From an uncultured Eubacteriales bacterium (GTDB lineage: Bacteria; Bacillota; Clostridia; Oscillospirales; Acutalibacteraceae): a stretch of 30,067 bases of DNA. The stretch lies in the NCBI GenBank assembly GCA_934702115.1, contig CAKUYF010000003.1, positions 1-30,067 on the forward strand. The letters are read 5' to 3'. Below, piece by piece: positions 16,505 to 23,681 of this stretch (the first letter of the stretch is position 1; every line of letters begins with the position of its first letter). The position numbers and the translations under genes were made by a program. Under the pieces are notes generated by a model that did not search any database, was not told where the DNA came from, and saw nothing but the letters and a program-made list of their open reading frames with translations.

Positions 16505-17281
16505 ATGATGAGAAAGAAATTTAAATATATATGTTCAGTTTTTTTAGCTACTTTGTTGCTTTCTGGCTCTTGCCGTGCATTAAACAAGGAAGACGTAAGT
16601 AAGTTTTTAACCGTGGGTATTGTAGGTACAGGAATAATTTTATTTACTATTGACTGTCTACAGGGAGGGAAAAAATCAAATCAAAAAGACGATATTACCC
16701 CTTCAAATGCTTTAAAAAACGAAGTACCTAAAAATGAAAACCTCAATGAATTTACAAAAAGAGAGCTTTTGTGGATAAAATTATTATCAGGAGAAGCTTT
16801 AACCGATAAGGAAAAAACTGAAGGTAATTTTAGATATAAGAGCTGTAAACAATTCAGGGACGATAGCGACGAGAATCTAGAATGTTATCATGACTACATT
16901 CAGTTGCTTTTCCCCAGTGAAGAACCCTCCGGTTTTGAAAATAAAGATCTTTATATATCGAAAAAGTCGCATGTTTGGAAAAATTATCTAAAGTCTAATC
17001 CAGAAGTATTAAGAAAGATTCAAAATACTATGGTTGAAAATTGCACTCGTATGATGAAATTTTGGAAATTATCTACTATGAGCCCCTCTGACCATAATCT
17101 CTTAAGAATAACTAGAGTTTTAAAATCGTTAAAATTGTTCGGACTTGAAGAAAAATACAACGAACTGAGAAGAAAATTAGAAAGTGTTTTTGGAAATACA
17201 AAGTCATGTAAAAAAAATGGGTTCAAGGAGACAGTAAAATTCTGGGAGAGTACAGCAATAATTAAATCTCTTGTTAAATGA
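16505..17281 (+). CDS. exported protein with opioid growth factor receptor (OGFr) conserved domain
   Basis: The 258-residue protein begins with a typical export signal (basic MMRKKFKY, hydrophobic core, CRA at about 24-26). A second hydrophobic segment follows near residues 35-52 and a polar linker near 55-75. From about 85 onward it matches the conserved N-terminal domain of eukaryotic opioid growth factor receptors. HDYIQLLFPSEEPSGF from His129 corresponds to the YIQWLFP block, and HNLLRITRVLKSLKLFGLEE from His197 corresponds to the RITRILKSLGELGLE block. A final ETVKFWESTA helix matches the domain end. The biochemical role of this domain is unknown even in animals. The second Met at 16508 could be the start. 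It has its own promoter, no operon partner, and rnpB lies downstream. A secreted or membrane-anchored host-interaction protein is my inference. Confidence 0.8.
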   Translation: MMRKKFKYICSVFLATLLLSGSCRALNKEDVSKFLTVGIVGTGIILFTIDCLQGGKKSNQKDDITPSNALKNEVPKNENLNEFTKRELLWIKLLSGEALTDKEKTEGNFRYKSCKQFRDDSDENLECYHDYIQLLFPSEEPSGFENKDLYISKKSHVWKNYLKSNPEVLRKIQNTMVENCTRMMKFWKLSTMSPSDHNLLRITRVLKSLKLFGLEEKYNELRRKLESVFGNTKSCKKNGFKETVKFWESTAIIKSLVK

Positions 17282-17424
17282 GGCTGTATTTGTGATGGTG
17301 AAAATCTTTATTTAATATTTTATAATATAAATAAGTTCTTTGAAAAAATTTTATATCTGATTGGTTTAGTAACTGAATACAAAGCTAAAATTTTCAAATA
17401 TATCTATTCAATATAATACTAGTA

Positions 17425-17433
17425 TGATATAAT
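17425..17433 (+). promoter_or_regulatory. extended -10 promoter for RNase P RNA
   Basis: TGA-TATAAT gives a perfect extended -10 that ends 4 bases before the first paired base of rnpB, the usual distance to the transcription start. The -35 region is poor. Confidence 0.5.
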
Positions 17434-17437
17434 AAAG

Positions 17438-17788
17438 ATGAGTAAACTAGGCAGTCGCGTATAACATTTGTTATATGAGGAAAGTCCGAACTCCATAGAG
17501 CAGGTTAACGGTTAACAACCGCCGAGGGTGACCTTAGGGAAAGTGCAACAGAAATATACCGCCTTAGAAAGTAATTATACTTTTCTAGGTAAGGATGGAA
17601 AGGCGAGGTAAGAGCTCACCGGCGTTCAGGAGACTGGACGGCCATGCAAACCCTAACCGGAGCAACACCGTATGGTAAAATGTGTGCTTGCTCGGCACAA
17701 ATAATAGGTGGCACCGAGCCGATGATGGTAACATCCGGCCCAGATAGATGATTGCCCACGACAAAATTCGGCTTATAGGTTTACTCAT
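17438..17788 (+). ncRNA. rnpB: RNase P RNA
   Basis: This is the catalytic RNA that trims tRNA 5' leaders. The 5' block GAGGAAAGTCCGAACTCC, the core GGGAAAGTGCAACAGAAA and the 3' block GATGATTGCCCACGACA are the universally conserved pieces of bacterial RNase P RNA. The ends are set by helix P1: ATGAGTAAAC at the 5' end pairs with GGTTTACTCAT at the 3' end. About 351 bases is a normal size. Two tRNA genes follow directly. The call of type A or B was not attempted. Confidence 0.95.
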
Positions 17789-17814
17789 TTTATGTTAATT
17801 TTTTAAATTAATAG

Positions 17815-17843
17815 TTGACTTTCATTTTATATAGTAATATAAT
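17815..17843 (+). promoter_or_regulatory. promoter for the tRNA-Trp / tRNA-Thr pair
   Basis: TTGACT at 17815-17820 and TATAAT at 17838-17843 are separated by exactly 17 bases. It lies 17 bases before tRNA-Trp, so it drives both tRNAs. Confidence 0.7.
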
Positions 17844-17859
17844 GCTACTGTGATAGCAA

Positions 17860-17935
17860 AGGGGTATAGCTCAGTTGGTAGAGCAGCGGTCTCCAAAACC
17901 GCGTGCCGAGGGTTCGAGTCCTTCTACCCCTGCCA
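17860..17935 (+). tRNA. trnW: tRNA-Trp (anticodon CCA)
   Basis: The 76-base cloverleaf has acceptor arms AGGGGTA and TACCCCT, D arm GCTCAGTTGGTAGAGC, anticodon stem GCGGT/ACCGC with loop CTCCAAA (anticodon CCA at 17893-17895), T arm GGTTCGAGTCC, discriminator G and an encoded CCA end. Confidence 0.97.
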
Positions 17936-17981
17936 CTCCTTATAGGGTATAAGTTAAGTGGATTTTTGGGTTTAAAATTTT

Positions 17982-18057
<76 letters not shown>

Positions 18058-18067
18058 AATAATAAGC

Positions 18068-18093
18068 ATTCTTCTAGGGAGGATGAATTTTTT
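18068..18093 (+). terminator. probable terminator after the tRNA pair
   Basis: An 8-position stem (ATTCTTCT with AGGATGAAT side, one mismatch and one wobble) around a loop of about 4 bases is followed by six T residues. The stem is imperfect. Confidence 0.4.
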
Positions 18094-18155
18094 AAAGATA
18101 TTCAATGTTTATTTCGTTGAGTATCTTTTATTTTATGTATTGAAGGGAAAATAAA

Positions 18156-19139
18156 ATGAATAAAGAAATTTTAGCAAATGCGCCGGAGATCCTAAAAAAA
18201 TTTTTGGGATATTTGCAAACAGTTAAGGGAAGATCTCTAAAAACTGTTGAAGAATATTTTTGCGATTTACGCACTTTTTTTCGTTATATGAAGATAAATA
18301 GAGGGGAAGTAACTAAAGAAGATGAGTTTAACCAAATTAAAATAGATGATATTAATATGAATTTTATAAGTACTATTACCTTGACTGATGTATTTGAGTA
18401 TGTAAATTATTTAGCTGAGTATAGAAATAACAATGCTGCTTCACGTTCCCGAAAAGTTAGCAGTTTGCGTACATTTTTTAGATATCTTACTCATCAAGCT
18501 CAGTTATTGTCAACTAATCCTATAGAACAATTGGAAACGCCTAAGATACCTAAGTCTTTACCGAAATTTTTAACTTTAGAACAAAGCAAAAAATTATTGG
18601 AAGCAGTTATTAAACATGGTGGAAGCCATAAAGAAAGAGATTACTGCATTGTAACTTTATTTTTGAATTGTGGATTGAGGCTTTCAGAACTTTCGGGAAT
18701 TAATATGAAAGATATTGGCGATAATTTTACTCTTAAAGTGAGAGGTAAGGGCAGTAAAGAAAGAATGATATATTTAAATGAAGCTTGTAAAGTAGCGCTG
18801 AAAGCTTATATGGCTGTGAGACCAAATGATAGAGTTAAAGACAGAAATGCTTTATTTATTAGTCGCCAAAATAATCGGTTAAGTATTAAAACAATTCAGT
18901 TTCTTTTGAATAATTATTTTGCTCGGGCAGGGCTTTCAGGTTATGGTTACTCTGCTCATAAGCTTAGACATACTGCTGCTACTTTAATGTATCAGCATGG
19001 AAATGTAGATATAAGAATATTAAAAGATATTTTGGGTCATGAAAATTTAGGTACTACTGAAATTTATACTCATCTTTCAAATAAACAGGTGCAAAATGCC
19101 TTGGAGTCTAATCCTTTAGCTTACATTCAGGAGCAATAA
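18156..19139 (+). CDS. xerC: XerC/XerD-like tyrosine site-specific recombinase
   Basis: This 327-residue enzyme has an N-terminal SAM-like DNA-binding domain (residues about 8-125) and a C-terminal catalytic domain. All six catalytic positions are present: Arg175 in CGLRLSEL, Lys198 in RGKGSKER, His268 and Arg271 in HKLRHTAA, His295 in LGHENLGTTEIYTH and Tyr304. Xer proteins resolve chromosome dimers at dif during division. It is slightly longer than the usual 295-305 residues because of an insertion near 50-70 in the N-terminal domain. AAGGGA lies 8 bases before the ATG. No att-like repeats or phage genes accompany it, so a housekeeping Xer role is more likely than an integrase. Whether it is XerC or XerD cannot be fixed from sequence alone. 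Confidence 0.88.
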   Translation: MNKEILANAPEILKKFLGYLQTVKGRSLKTVEEYFCDLRTFFRYMKINRGEVTKEDEFNQIKIDDINMNFISTITLTDVFEYVNYLAEYRNNNAASRSRKVSSLRTFFRYLTHQAQLLSTNPIEQLETPKIPKSLPKFLTLEQSKKLLEAVIKHGGSHKERDYCIVTLFLNCGLRLSELSGINMKDIGDNFTLKVRGKGSKERMIYLNEACKVALKAYMAVRPNDRVKDRNALFISRQNNRLSIKTIQFLLNNYFARAGLSGYGYSAHKLRHTAATLMYQHGNVDIRILKDILGHENLGTTEIYTHLSNKQVQNALESNPLAYIQEQ

Positions 19140-19160
19140 TATTTATATAAAAATAAGCTA

Positions 19161-19189
19161 TTGACAAATAGTTTTAGTTATTATATACT
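19161..19189 (+). promoter_or_regulatory. strong promoter for the 121-residue unknown gene
   Basis: TTGACA at 19161-19166, a 17-base spacer and TATACT at 19184-19189 form a near-consensus housekeeping promoter 46 bases upstream of the start codon. Confidence 0.7.
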
Positions 19190-19234
19190 ATAACCATCCT
19201 TTCAAGGGATAATTATTATTAAGGAGTGATATTT

Positions 19235-19600
19235 ATGTTATTGGAAAATTCTGAAGCTAATTCAAATGAAAAATTGATTGATGATAAACCTAGAGCCTCA
19301 AAAATTCAAAAAGGAATGTTAGATATACTTAAAAGTAGTGATAGTTTTGAAGTTTCGGAAGGTTCTATTAGTAAGCAAATAAACGCAGATTATGACAATA
19401 TTACCTCTAGATTGGACGAATACATTGATGGTAAAGAGAAGGGATCTGACATCAAAGCGTATAGAGAAGATATTATAAAACTTTATGAAAAGTTTGTTAA
19501 AAACGTTCTCAGCGGAAAATGGAAAAATTTCCAAGATGCTAGGTTGAAGTGTTTAAGTTTAACTCGTAAATTAAAAGATCAGGGTATGATCAAAGAGTAA
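19235..19600 (+). CDS. conserved-looking small protein of unknown function
   Basis: I do not recognise this 121-residue protein. It is highly charged, has no signal peptide or membrane segment, and looks all-helical. Residues 1-20 are polar and probably disordered. Residues 55-121 carry Asp/Lys/Arg-rich helices such as RLDEYIDGKEKGSDIKAYRE and a Lys-rich end. The ATG at 19235 has AAGGAG 8 bases upstream. A GTG at 19226 overlaps that site and is rejected. It has a strong private promoter and a strong terminator, so it is an independently and probably well expressed single gene. A cytoplasmic regulatory or adaptor role is possible, but nothing in the sequence proves it. Confidence 0.7.
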   Translation: MLLENSEANSNEKLIDDKPRASKIQKGMLDILKSSDSFEVSEGSISKQINADYDNITSRLDEYIDGKEKGSDIKAYREDIIKLYEKFVKNVLSGKWKNFQDARLKCLSLTRKLKDQGMIKE

Positions 19601-19630
19601 TTAATTTTATAAATTTCAAGTAACTATTTA

Positions 19631-19662
19631 AAGCGTGAGTTTTCTCACGCTTTTGGTTTTTG
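19631..19662 (+). terminator. rho-independent terminator (convergent, possibly bidirectional)
   Basis: AAGCGTGAG at 19631-19639 pairs perfectly with CTCACGCTT at 19644-19652 around a TTTT loop, followed by TTGGTTTTT. It sits between the unknown gene and the convergent ireB. Confidence 0.85.
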
Positions 19663-19713
19663 TATATAAAGTGTTATTCAAGAAATAAATGATCTTTCAT
19701 TTAAAAGATTATA

Positions 19714-19953
19714 TTAATTTACCAAGTAAGACTTAATTAAGGCTTTTAACAGTTCATATCTGTCAACTTTTTGTATCATTTTTCTGGCGTTAGCATGAGT
19801 GGTGATATAAGTGGGATCGCCGGATAATATGTATCCTGCTATTTGATTTATGGCATCATATCCTTTAGCCATAAGTGCATCATATACAGCTGTAATAGTC
19901 TTTTTTGTATCTTTATCAGTGTTTAAAAGAAAAGTTATTGTTTGATCTTTCAT
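19714..19953 (-). CDS. ireB: IreB family regulatory phosphoprotein (UPF0297)
   Basis: This 79-residue protein matches the IreB/YrzL family from end to end: KDQTITFLLNTDKD at the start, then VYDALMAKGYDAINQIAGYI and LSGDPTYITTHANARKMIQK, and a helical end. In Enterococcus IreB is phosphorylated by the PASTA kinase IreK and affects cell-wall stress resistance. The ATG at 19953 has GAGGTGA upstream. A GTG nine bases earlier overlaps that site. In many Firmicutes ireB precedes ruvX; here no ruvX follows, and instead it lies downstream of aroQ and ends at a convergent terminator. Confidence 0.93.
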   Translation of the reverse strand: MKDQTITFLLNTDKDTKKTITAVYDALMAKGYDAINQIAGYILSGDPTYITTHANARKMIQKVDRYELLKALIKSYLVN

Positions 19954-20010
19954 TTTTATCACCTCATAGTCTTATATTTCAAGGATTAGTTTTGATTACC
20001 ATATAGTATT

Positions 20011-20039
20011 ATGATAAAACTATTCAACATTACTTTCAA
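20011..20039 (-). promoter_or_regulatory. promoter candidate for ireB
   Basis: On the minus strand TTGAAA and TATCAT are separated by 17 bases; each differs from consensus at one position. It lies in the gap between aroQ and ireB, about 58 bases before the ireB start. Confidence 0.4.
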
Positions 20040-20046
20040 GGAATTT

Positions 20047-20484
20047 TTATATAATATCTTTTATAGCATTTAAAGCTAAAATATAACTATTTTTACCGAA
20101 TCCTACAATTTGACCTACACATACGTCTGATATAACTGAATGACGTCTAAATTCTTCTCTAGCATAGATGTTTGTCATGTGAACCTCAATAAAAGGTATT
20201 CGAACGAAAGATAATGCATCTCTTAAAGAGTAGCTGTAATGGCTTAAAGCCCCGGCATTAATAATTCCGCCATCGAAATTATCTTTTGCACTATGAATTT
20301 TATCTATTAAAGCTCCTTCCCAATTAGTTTGAAATACTTCACAATTAAGACTTAAATTTTCTCCATGGAGTATAAGTTGGGATTTTATACTTTCTGCTGT
20401 TTCTTCTCCGTAAATTCCTTTTTCGCGTATACCTGTCATATTTAAATTTGGACCTAATAGAATTAAGACGTTTTTTTTCTTCAT
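20047..20484 (-). CDS. aroQ: type II 3-dehydroquinate dehydratase (AroQ)
   Basis: This enzyme performs the third step of the shikimate pathway, 3-dehydroquinate to 3-dehydroshikimate. At 145 residues it is the normal size. Active-site blocks are present: LGPNLNMTGIREKGIYGEET (loop Arg and Tyr), INAGALSHYSYSLRDAL (Asn and His), IEVHMTNIYAREEFRRHS (Glu, His and Arg). Two blocks differ from the common form: NPAAYTH is NAGALSH here, and SNHEGE is TNWEGA. The catalytic residues are kept, so it is probably active. The ATG overlaps the yqeG stop in an ATGA junction, with GGAGG 10 bases upstream, so translation is likely coupled to yqeG. Confidence 0.94.
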   Translation of the reverse strand: MKKKNVLILLGPNLNMTGIREKGIYGEETAESIKSQLILHGENLSLNCEVFQTNWEGALIDKIHSAKDNFDGGIINAGALSHYSYSLRDALSFVRIPFIEVHMTNIYAREEFRRHSVISDVCVGQIVGFGKNSYILALNAIKDII

Positions 20485-21041
20485 GAATTTTTTTCCTCCA
20501 CTGAGTATTTAGAATATAAATTAGAAGATTTTAAGTTGTTTAAACGTAGCTTGGAATTAGAATATATTTTTTGTCTAATTGGTTTTTCCAAAATTCTTTT
20601 AAAACTCAGGAGAGGACTTTTATTTTCACTTATAGGATCTACAAGTATAGACCGAATATCAAATAGATTTGCAGCAAATATATCAGTAAATATTTGATCT
20701 CCTATCATAATAGTATTTTTAGGAGCACAGGATATTTTTTGAATAGCCTTATGAAGGCCTCTAGTCAAAGGCTTAAAACTCATTGATACCCAAGGAACTT
20801 CAATCAATTTAGCGAATTTTTCAACTCGAGATTTAAAGTTATTAGAAAGGAGCACTATTTTTACCCCTTCATTTTTAATTTTATCTACCCAATTTATTAT
20901 ATCTTTTCCGGGGAATTGAGTTTTAGGAGCTGCAAGGGTATCGTCGACATCGAGGATCAATCCTGTTACGTTTAGGAATTTAAGTAAAGAAGCGTCAACA
21001 TCAGTTACTTTATGGGTGAAATAAGTAGGGAAAAGAATCAA
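20481..21041 (-). CDS. yqeG: YqeG family HAD phosphatase (subfamily IIIA)
   Basis: This 186-residue protein shows the HAD motifs in order: motif I LDVDDTLA near residue 31, motif II LLSNN, the Lys of FKPLTRG and motif III MIGDQIFTDIFAAN. YqeG relatives are conserved in Firmicutes and cyanobacteria, and some act on phosphatidylglycerophosphate. The start is TTG at 21041, with GGAGG 9 bases upstream and no ATG in reach. It overlaps aroQ by 4 bases. It follows rpsU on the same strand with a strong hairpin in the gap. The residues after 150 are basic and low complexity. The substrate is uncertain. Confidence 0.88.
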   Translation of the reverse strand: MILFPTYFTHKVTDVDASLLKFLNVTGLILDVDDTLAAPKTQFPGKDIINWVDKIKNEGVKIVLLSNNFKSRVEKFAKLIEVPWVSMSFKPLTRGLHKAIQKISCAPKNTIMIGDQIFTDIFAANLFDIRSILVDPISENKSPLLSFKRILEKPIRQKIYSNSKLRLNNLKSSNLYSKYSVEEKNS

Positions 21042-21086
21042 AAGGCAAAACCTCCGTGGTAAATATATTAAGTGAGTTATGTTCTT

Positions 21087-21117
21087 TCCCCCTCAAGACT
21101 TTAATCCTGAGGGGGAG
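21087..21117 (-). other. GC-rich hairpin between rpsU and yqeG
   Basis: TTCCCCCTCA pairs with TGAGGGGGA across a 12-base middle that can form two more pairs. It is by far the most stable stem in the neighbourhood. No T run follows on either strand, so it resembles a processing or mRNA-stabilising structure that could set different levels of rpsU and yqeG-aroQ. Confidence 0.5.
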
Positions 21118-21136
21118 AATTAAGCAAGTATAAACT

Positions 21137-21442
21137 TTACCATCTACTACCATATTTGCCCATTTTTTTGTGCTTACGCGCTTCTTTAGACTTTTTCTTA
21201 CGTTTTACAGAAGGTTTATCATAGGCTTCTCTTTTTCTAACTTCGGAAATAATTCCGGAACTTTGCTTCTTAAATTTTCTAAGTGCAATTTCTAAAGGAT
21301 CATTTTTTTTGCTTGAAGATTTTGCGTTTGCATCATCTGTAAGCTGATCCTTTTGCTCTTTAGAAGGATTTATTTCATTAGATTTAAGGAAACCGTCTTT
21401 ATTTAACTTGTTTTCTTTTATGGACTCTTGAATTTCCGCCAC
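21137..21442 (-). CDS. rpsU: ribosomal protein bS21 with N-terminal extension
   Basis: The last 56 residues are clearly bS21: KKNDPLEIALRKFKKQSSG, then EVRKREAYDKPSVKRKKKSK and a basic tail. Normal bS21 has about 57-60 residues and starts directly at this block. Here the best start, GTG at 21442 with GGGAGG 7 bases upstream, gives 101 residues, so about 45 extra polar residues (rich in Lys, Glu, Asn and Ser) precede the core. A still longer reading from 21484 overlaps the ribosome binding site and is rejected. I found no in-frame ATG, GTG or TTG closer to the core. It has a strong promoter upstream and heads the yqeG-aroQ unit. Confidence 0.9.
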   Translation of the reverse strand: MAEIQESIKENKLNKDGFLKSNEINPSKEQKDQLTDDANAKSSSKKNDPLEIALRKFKKQSSGIISEVRKREAYDKPSVKRKKKSKEARKHKKMGKYGSRW

Positions 21443-21566
21443 TTGCCTACCTCCCATCCGTACTAAAACAGGATTTGTATGCATTTAAGCAACAATAATT
21501 GAGTGAATAAGTAATTTTTAGTGATTAATGGACTTAAGATTACTGTTTGTTAAATACACGAAGATA

Positions 21567-21596
21567 ATTATATAACATTTAAATGAGTATTGTCAA
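21567..21596 (-). promoter_or_regulatory. promoter for rpsU-yqeG-aroQ
   Basis: On the minus strand TTGACA (21596-21591) and TATAAT (21572-21567) are both perfect hexamers with an 18-base spacer. The rpsU start is about 125 bases downstream, leaving a leader where autoregulation could act. Confidence 0.65.
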
Positions 21597-21687
21597 GATA
21601 TACTATTTTTTTTACTAATTCTCACTACATAGTACTTTTTAGTATGAAAATAAATATTGTGGTAATATTTTTGTAGCTTTATTTTTG

Positions 21688-21716
21688 TTTACAGACATCT
21701 GATTAGAATATATAAT
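21688..21716 (+). promoter_or_regulatory. promoter for the surface-glycan operon
   Basis: TTTACA at 21688-21693 is followed after exactly 17 bases by TATAAT at 21711-21716. It lies 100 bases before the first glycosyltransferase gene and is the only good promoter seen ahead of the cluster. Confidence 0.65.
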
Positions 21717-21815
21717 TTGTAAGATATTTAGAGTAAGGGAAATATAATAATTTTTACTTATTATTAAAATTATTAATAAAAGTAAGCTTTGAGTTTAAAC
21801 GGAGGATTTAAAAAA

Positions 21816-22799
21816 GTGGAAAAAGTATCAGTCATAGTACCTATTTTAAACGAAGAAAATTATATTCAGAGATTTCTTGATTCTATTTTGGATCAAGATT
21901 ATCCGAGGGATTACTTGGAAGTTATTTTAGTAGATGGTGTTTCCGGCGATAATACTGTGAATTTAATAGAAACTTATACTGAAAAATACGATTTTATTAA
22001 GCTGATTACTAACGAAAAAAAGACTGTTCAATATGCTCTTAATTTAGGAATAGAGCATTCTTCGGGGGAATATATTGTCAGGATGGATGCACATGCATGG
22101 TATGCCAAAGATTATATTTCTAAGTGTATTGAGTATTTAAAAAAGACAGGTGCTAACAATGTAGGAGGGCCTACTGTTGTAAAAGGGTATGGAGAAACTC
22201 AAAAAATTATAGCGGCTGCTTATAGTTCGCCTTTTGCTTTAGGAGGGGGAAATCATTACCGAAAAGATTTTGAAGGATATTCAGATACAGTTTCTTGGGG
22301 TTGTTTTAGAAGAGATTATATAATATCTCTGGGGATGTACGATGAAAGATTACCTAGAAGCGAAGATGACGATCTTAATTTTCGGATAATAAAGAATGGC
22401 GGGAAGATATATATAACTTCCAAGATTAAAAGTGAGTATTATCCTAAAGAAACTTTTTGTAAGCTATTTAAACAATATTTTAATTATGGTGTTTGGAAAA
22501 TTGCAGTTATTAAAAAGCATCATAAACCTTTGAGGATTACTCAGTTAGTTCCAATGGCATTTACAGGTTTTTTGATTCTTTTCAGTATACTTTCTATTTT
22601 TTCAAATGTATGTTTATATTTATTTTTAAGTGGAATTATTATATACTTATTAATGGACTTTTTCTTTTCTTTTAAGAGTGATGGGGTTAAAAGTTTTAAA
22701 GAGCGATTACTTTTAATGTGGGCACATATTGTAATACACATATCCTATGGCTTTGGATTTTGGGTAGGAATTTTTAAATTTTGGAACAATGGATGGTGA
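21816..22799 (+). CDS. family 2 glycosyltransferase with C-terminal membrane segments
   Basis: This 327-residue enzyme adds a sugar to a lipid-linked glycan at the cytoplasmic face. The GT-A start KVSVIVPILNEENYI, the block LVDGVSGDNT, the metal-binding region RMDAHAWYAKDY (Asp-Ala-His in place of Asp-x-Asp) and the acceptor motif SEDDDLNFRI are seen in order. Residues from about 245 form three or four membrane helices, as in ExoA-type enzymes of exopolysaccharide synthesis. The start is GTG at 21816, with GGAGG 10 bases upstream. A TTG nine codons earlier lies ahead of that site and is rejected. It is the first gene of the operon. The next gene begins immediately after its stop. Confidence 0.9.
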   Translation: MEKVSVIVPILNEENYIQRFLDSILDQDYPRDYLEVILVDGVSGDNTVNLIETYTEKYDFIKLITNEKKTVQYALNLGIEHSSGEYIVRMDAHAWYAKDYISKCIEYLKKTGANNVGGPTVVKGYGETQKIIAAAYSSPFALGGGNHYRKDFEGYSDTVSWGCFRRDYIISLGMYDERLPRSEDDDLNFRIIKNGGKIYITSKIKSEYYPKETFCKLFKQYFNYGVWKIAVIKKHHKPLRITQLVPMAFTGFLILFSILSIFSNVCLYLFLSGIIIYLLMDFFFSFKSDGVKSFKERLLLMWAHIVIHISYGFGFWVGIFKFWNNGW

Positions 22800-23681
22800 A
22801 TGTTAATGAATTTTAAGATTAATACTAATCCAGGCAATAAGGATTTAAAGCCTTTAAATCTTACTCAAAGTGAGCTTAGAGATTTACAGCTTAAAAGTTT
22901 AGAAATTTTATTGTACTTTAAAGAATTTTGCGATAAATATAAGCTTACTTTCTACTTATGTGGAGGATGTTGCATAGGGGCAGTAAGGCACGAAGGGTTT
23001 ATACCTTGGGATGATGATGTAGATGTATTTATGCCAAGGCAAGATTATGAAAGGCTACCAAAGCTTTGGAATAGATATGCAAATACAAAAATGTATTCCT
23101 GCAATCGTACTACTAAAGACAAATTTATGGGTAATATAATGACTACCATAACGGATAATAGAACAACAGTAATCCGTCCTTGGCAAGAAGGAAAGGATGG
23201 TCATAAAGGAGTAATGATGGACGTCTTGCCGCTTGACGGATGTGCCCCAAAAGGGATAAAAAGAAATTTACAAATGTTATGGAGTATGATTTTTTCTCTT
23301 TATTGTTCAAAAATGGTGCCTGTGAATCATGGAAAGATGATTTCTTTTATTTCTCGAACTTTACTGTTTTTAGTTCCCGGTAATAGTTTAAAGTATAAAT
23401 TATGGAAGTTTGCCGAAAACCAGATGAGTAAGTATAAAATTGAAAATTCGAAATTTATAACCGAACTGTGTGCCGGACCGCATTATATGAAGAATGAGTA
23501 TCCGAAAGAAATATTTTCTTCGGTTATTTATAAAAATTTCGAGGGGCATTTAATGCCTCTCCCAGGAGGATACGATTCTTACTTAAAAATTGCTTTTGGT
23601 GATTATATGAAATTACCTCCAAGAGAAAAGAGAATTCCGCATCATGATATAATTTTTTTAAATTTAAAGGAGAATGAATAA
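22800..23681 (+). CDS. LicD family phosphotransferase
   Basis: LicD proteins have a nucleotidyltransferase fold and move a phospho-alcohol from a CDP carrier onto a glycan. The 293-residue protein has the hallmark run CIGAVRHEGFIPWDDDVDVF, with Asp71, Asp72, Asp73 and Asp75 as metal ligands, and PRQDYERLP just after. S. pneumoniae LicD1/2 use CDP-choline, while the related human fukutin and FKRP use CDP-ribitol. No choline genes (licA, licB, licC) are seen, but tarI and tarJ follow, so ribitol phosphate is the likelier cargo (inference). ATG 22800 directly follows the previous stop; ATG 22806 is the alternative. Confidence 0.9.
   Translation: MLMNFKINTNPGNKDLKPLNLTQSELRDLQLKSLEILLYFKEFCDKYKLTFYLCGGCCIGAVRHEGFIPWDDDVDVFMPRQDYERLPKLWNRYANTKMYSCNRTTKDKFMGNIMTTITDNRTTVIRPWQEGKDGHKGVMMDVLPLDGCAPKGIKRNLQMLWSMIFSLYCSKMVPVNHGKMISFISRTLLFLVPGNSLKYKLWKFAENQMSKYKIENSKFITELCAGPHYMKNEYPKEIFSSVIYKNFEGHLMPLPGGYDSYLKIAFGDYMKLPPREKRIPHHDIIFLNLKENE

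Larger units (their letters stand above)
21443..21815. other. intergenic region between divergent rpsU and the glycan operon
   Basis: This holds two divergent promoters (minus at 21567-21596 for rpsU, plus at 21688-21716 for the glycan genes) and AT-rich spacer. No gene is seen. Confidence 0.6.

Noticed and set aside
16505..16600. Lipoprotein signal in the OGFr protein
   Set aside because: The sequence before the cysteine (LSGSC) does not fit the lipobox well, and a normal signal-peptidase site CRA follows directly.
18156..19139. Phage or island integrase next to tRNA genes
   Set aside because: The recombinase is Xer-sized with no extra N-terminal integrase arm. No repeated tRNA 3' end, att-like repeat or phage gene was found nearby.
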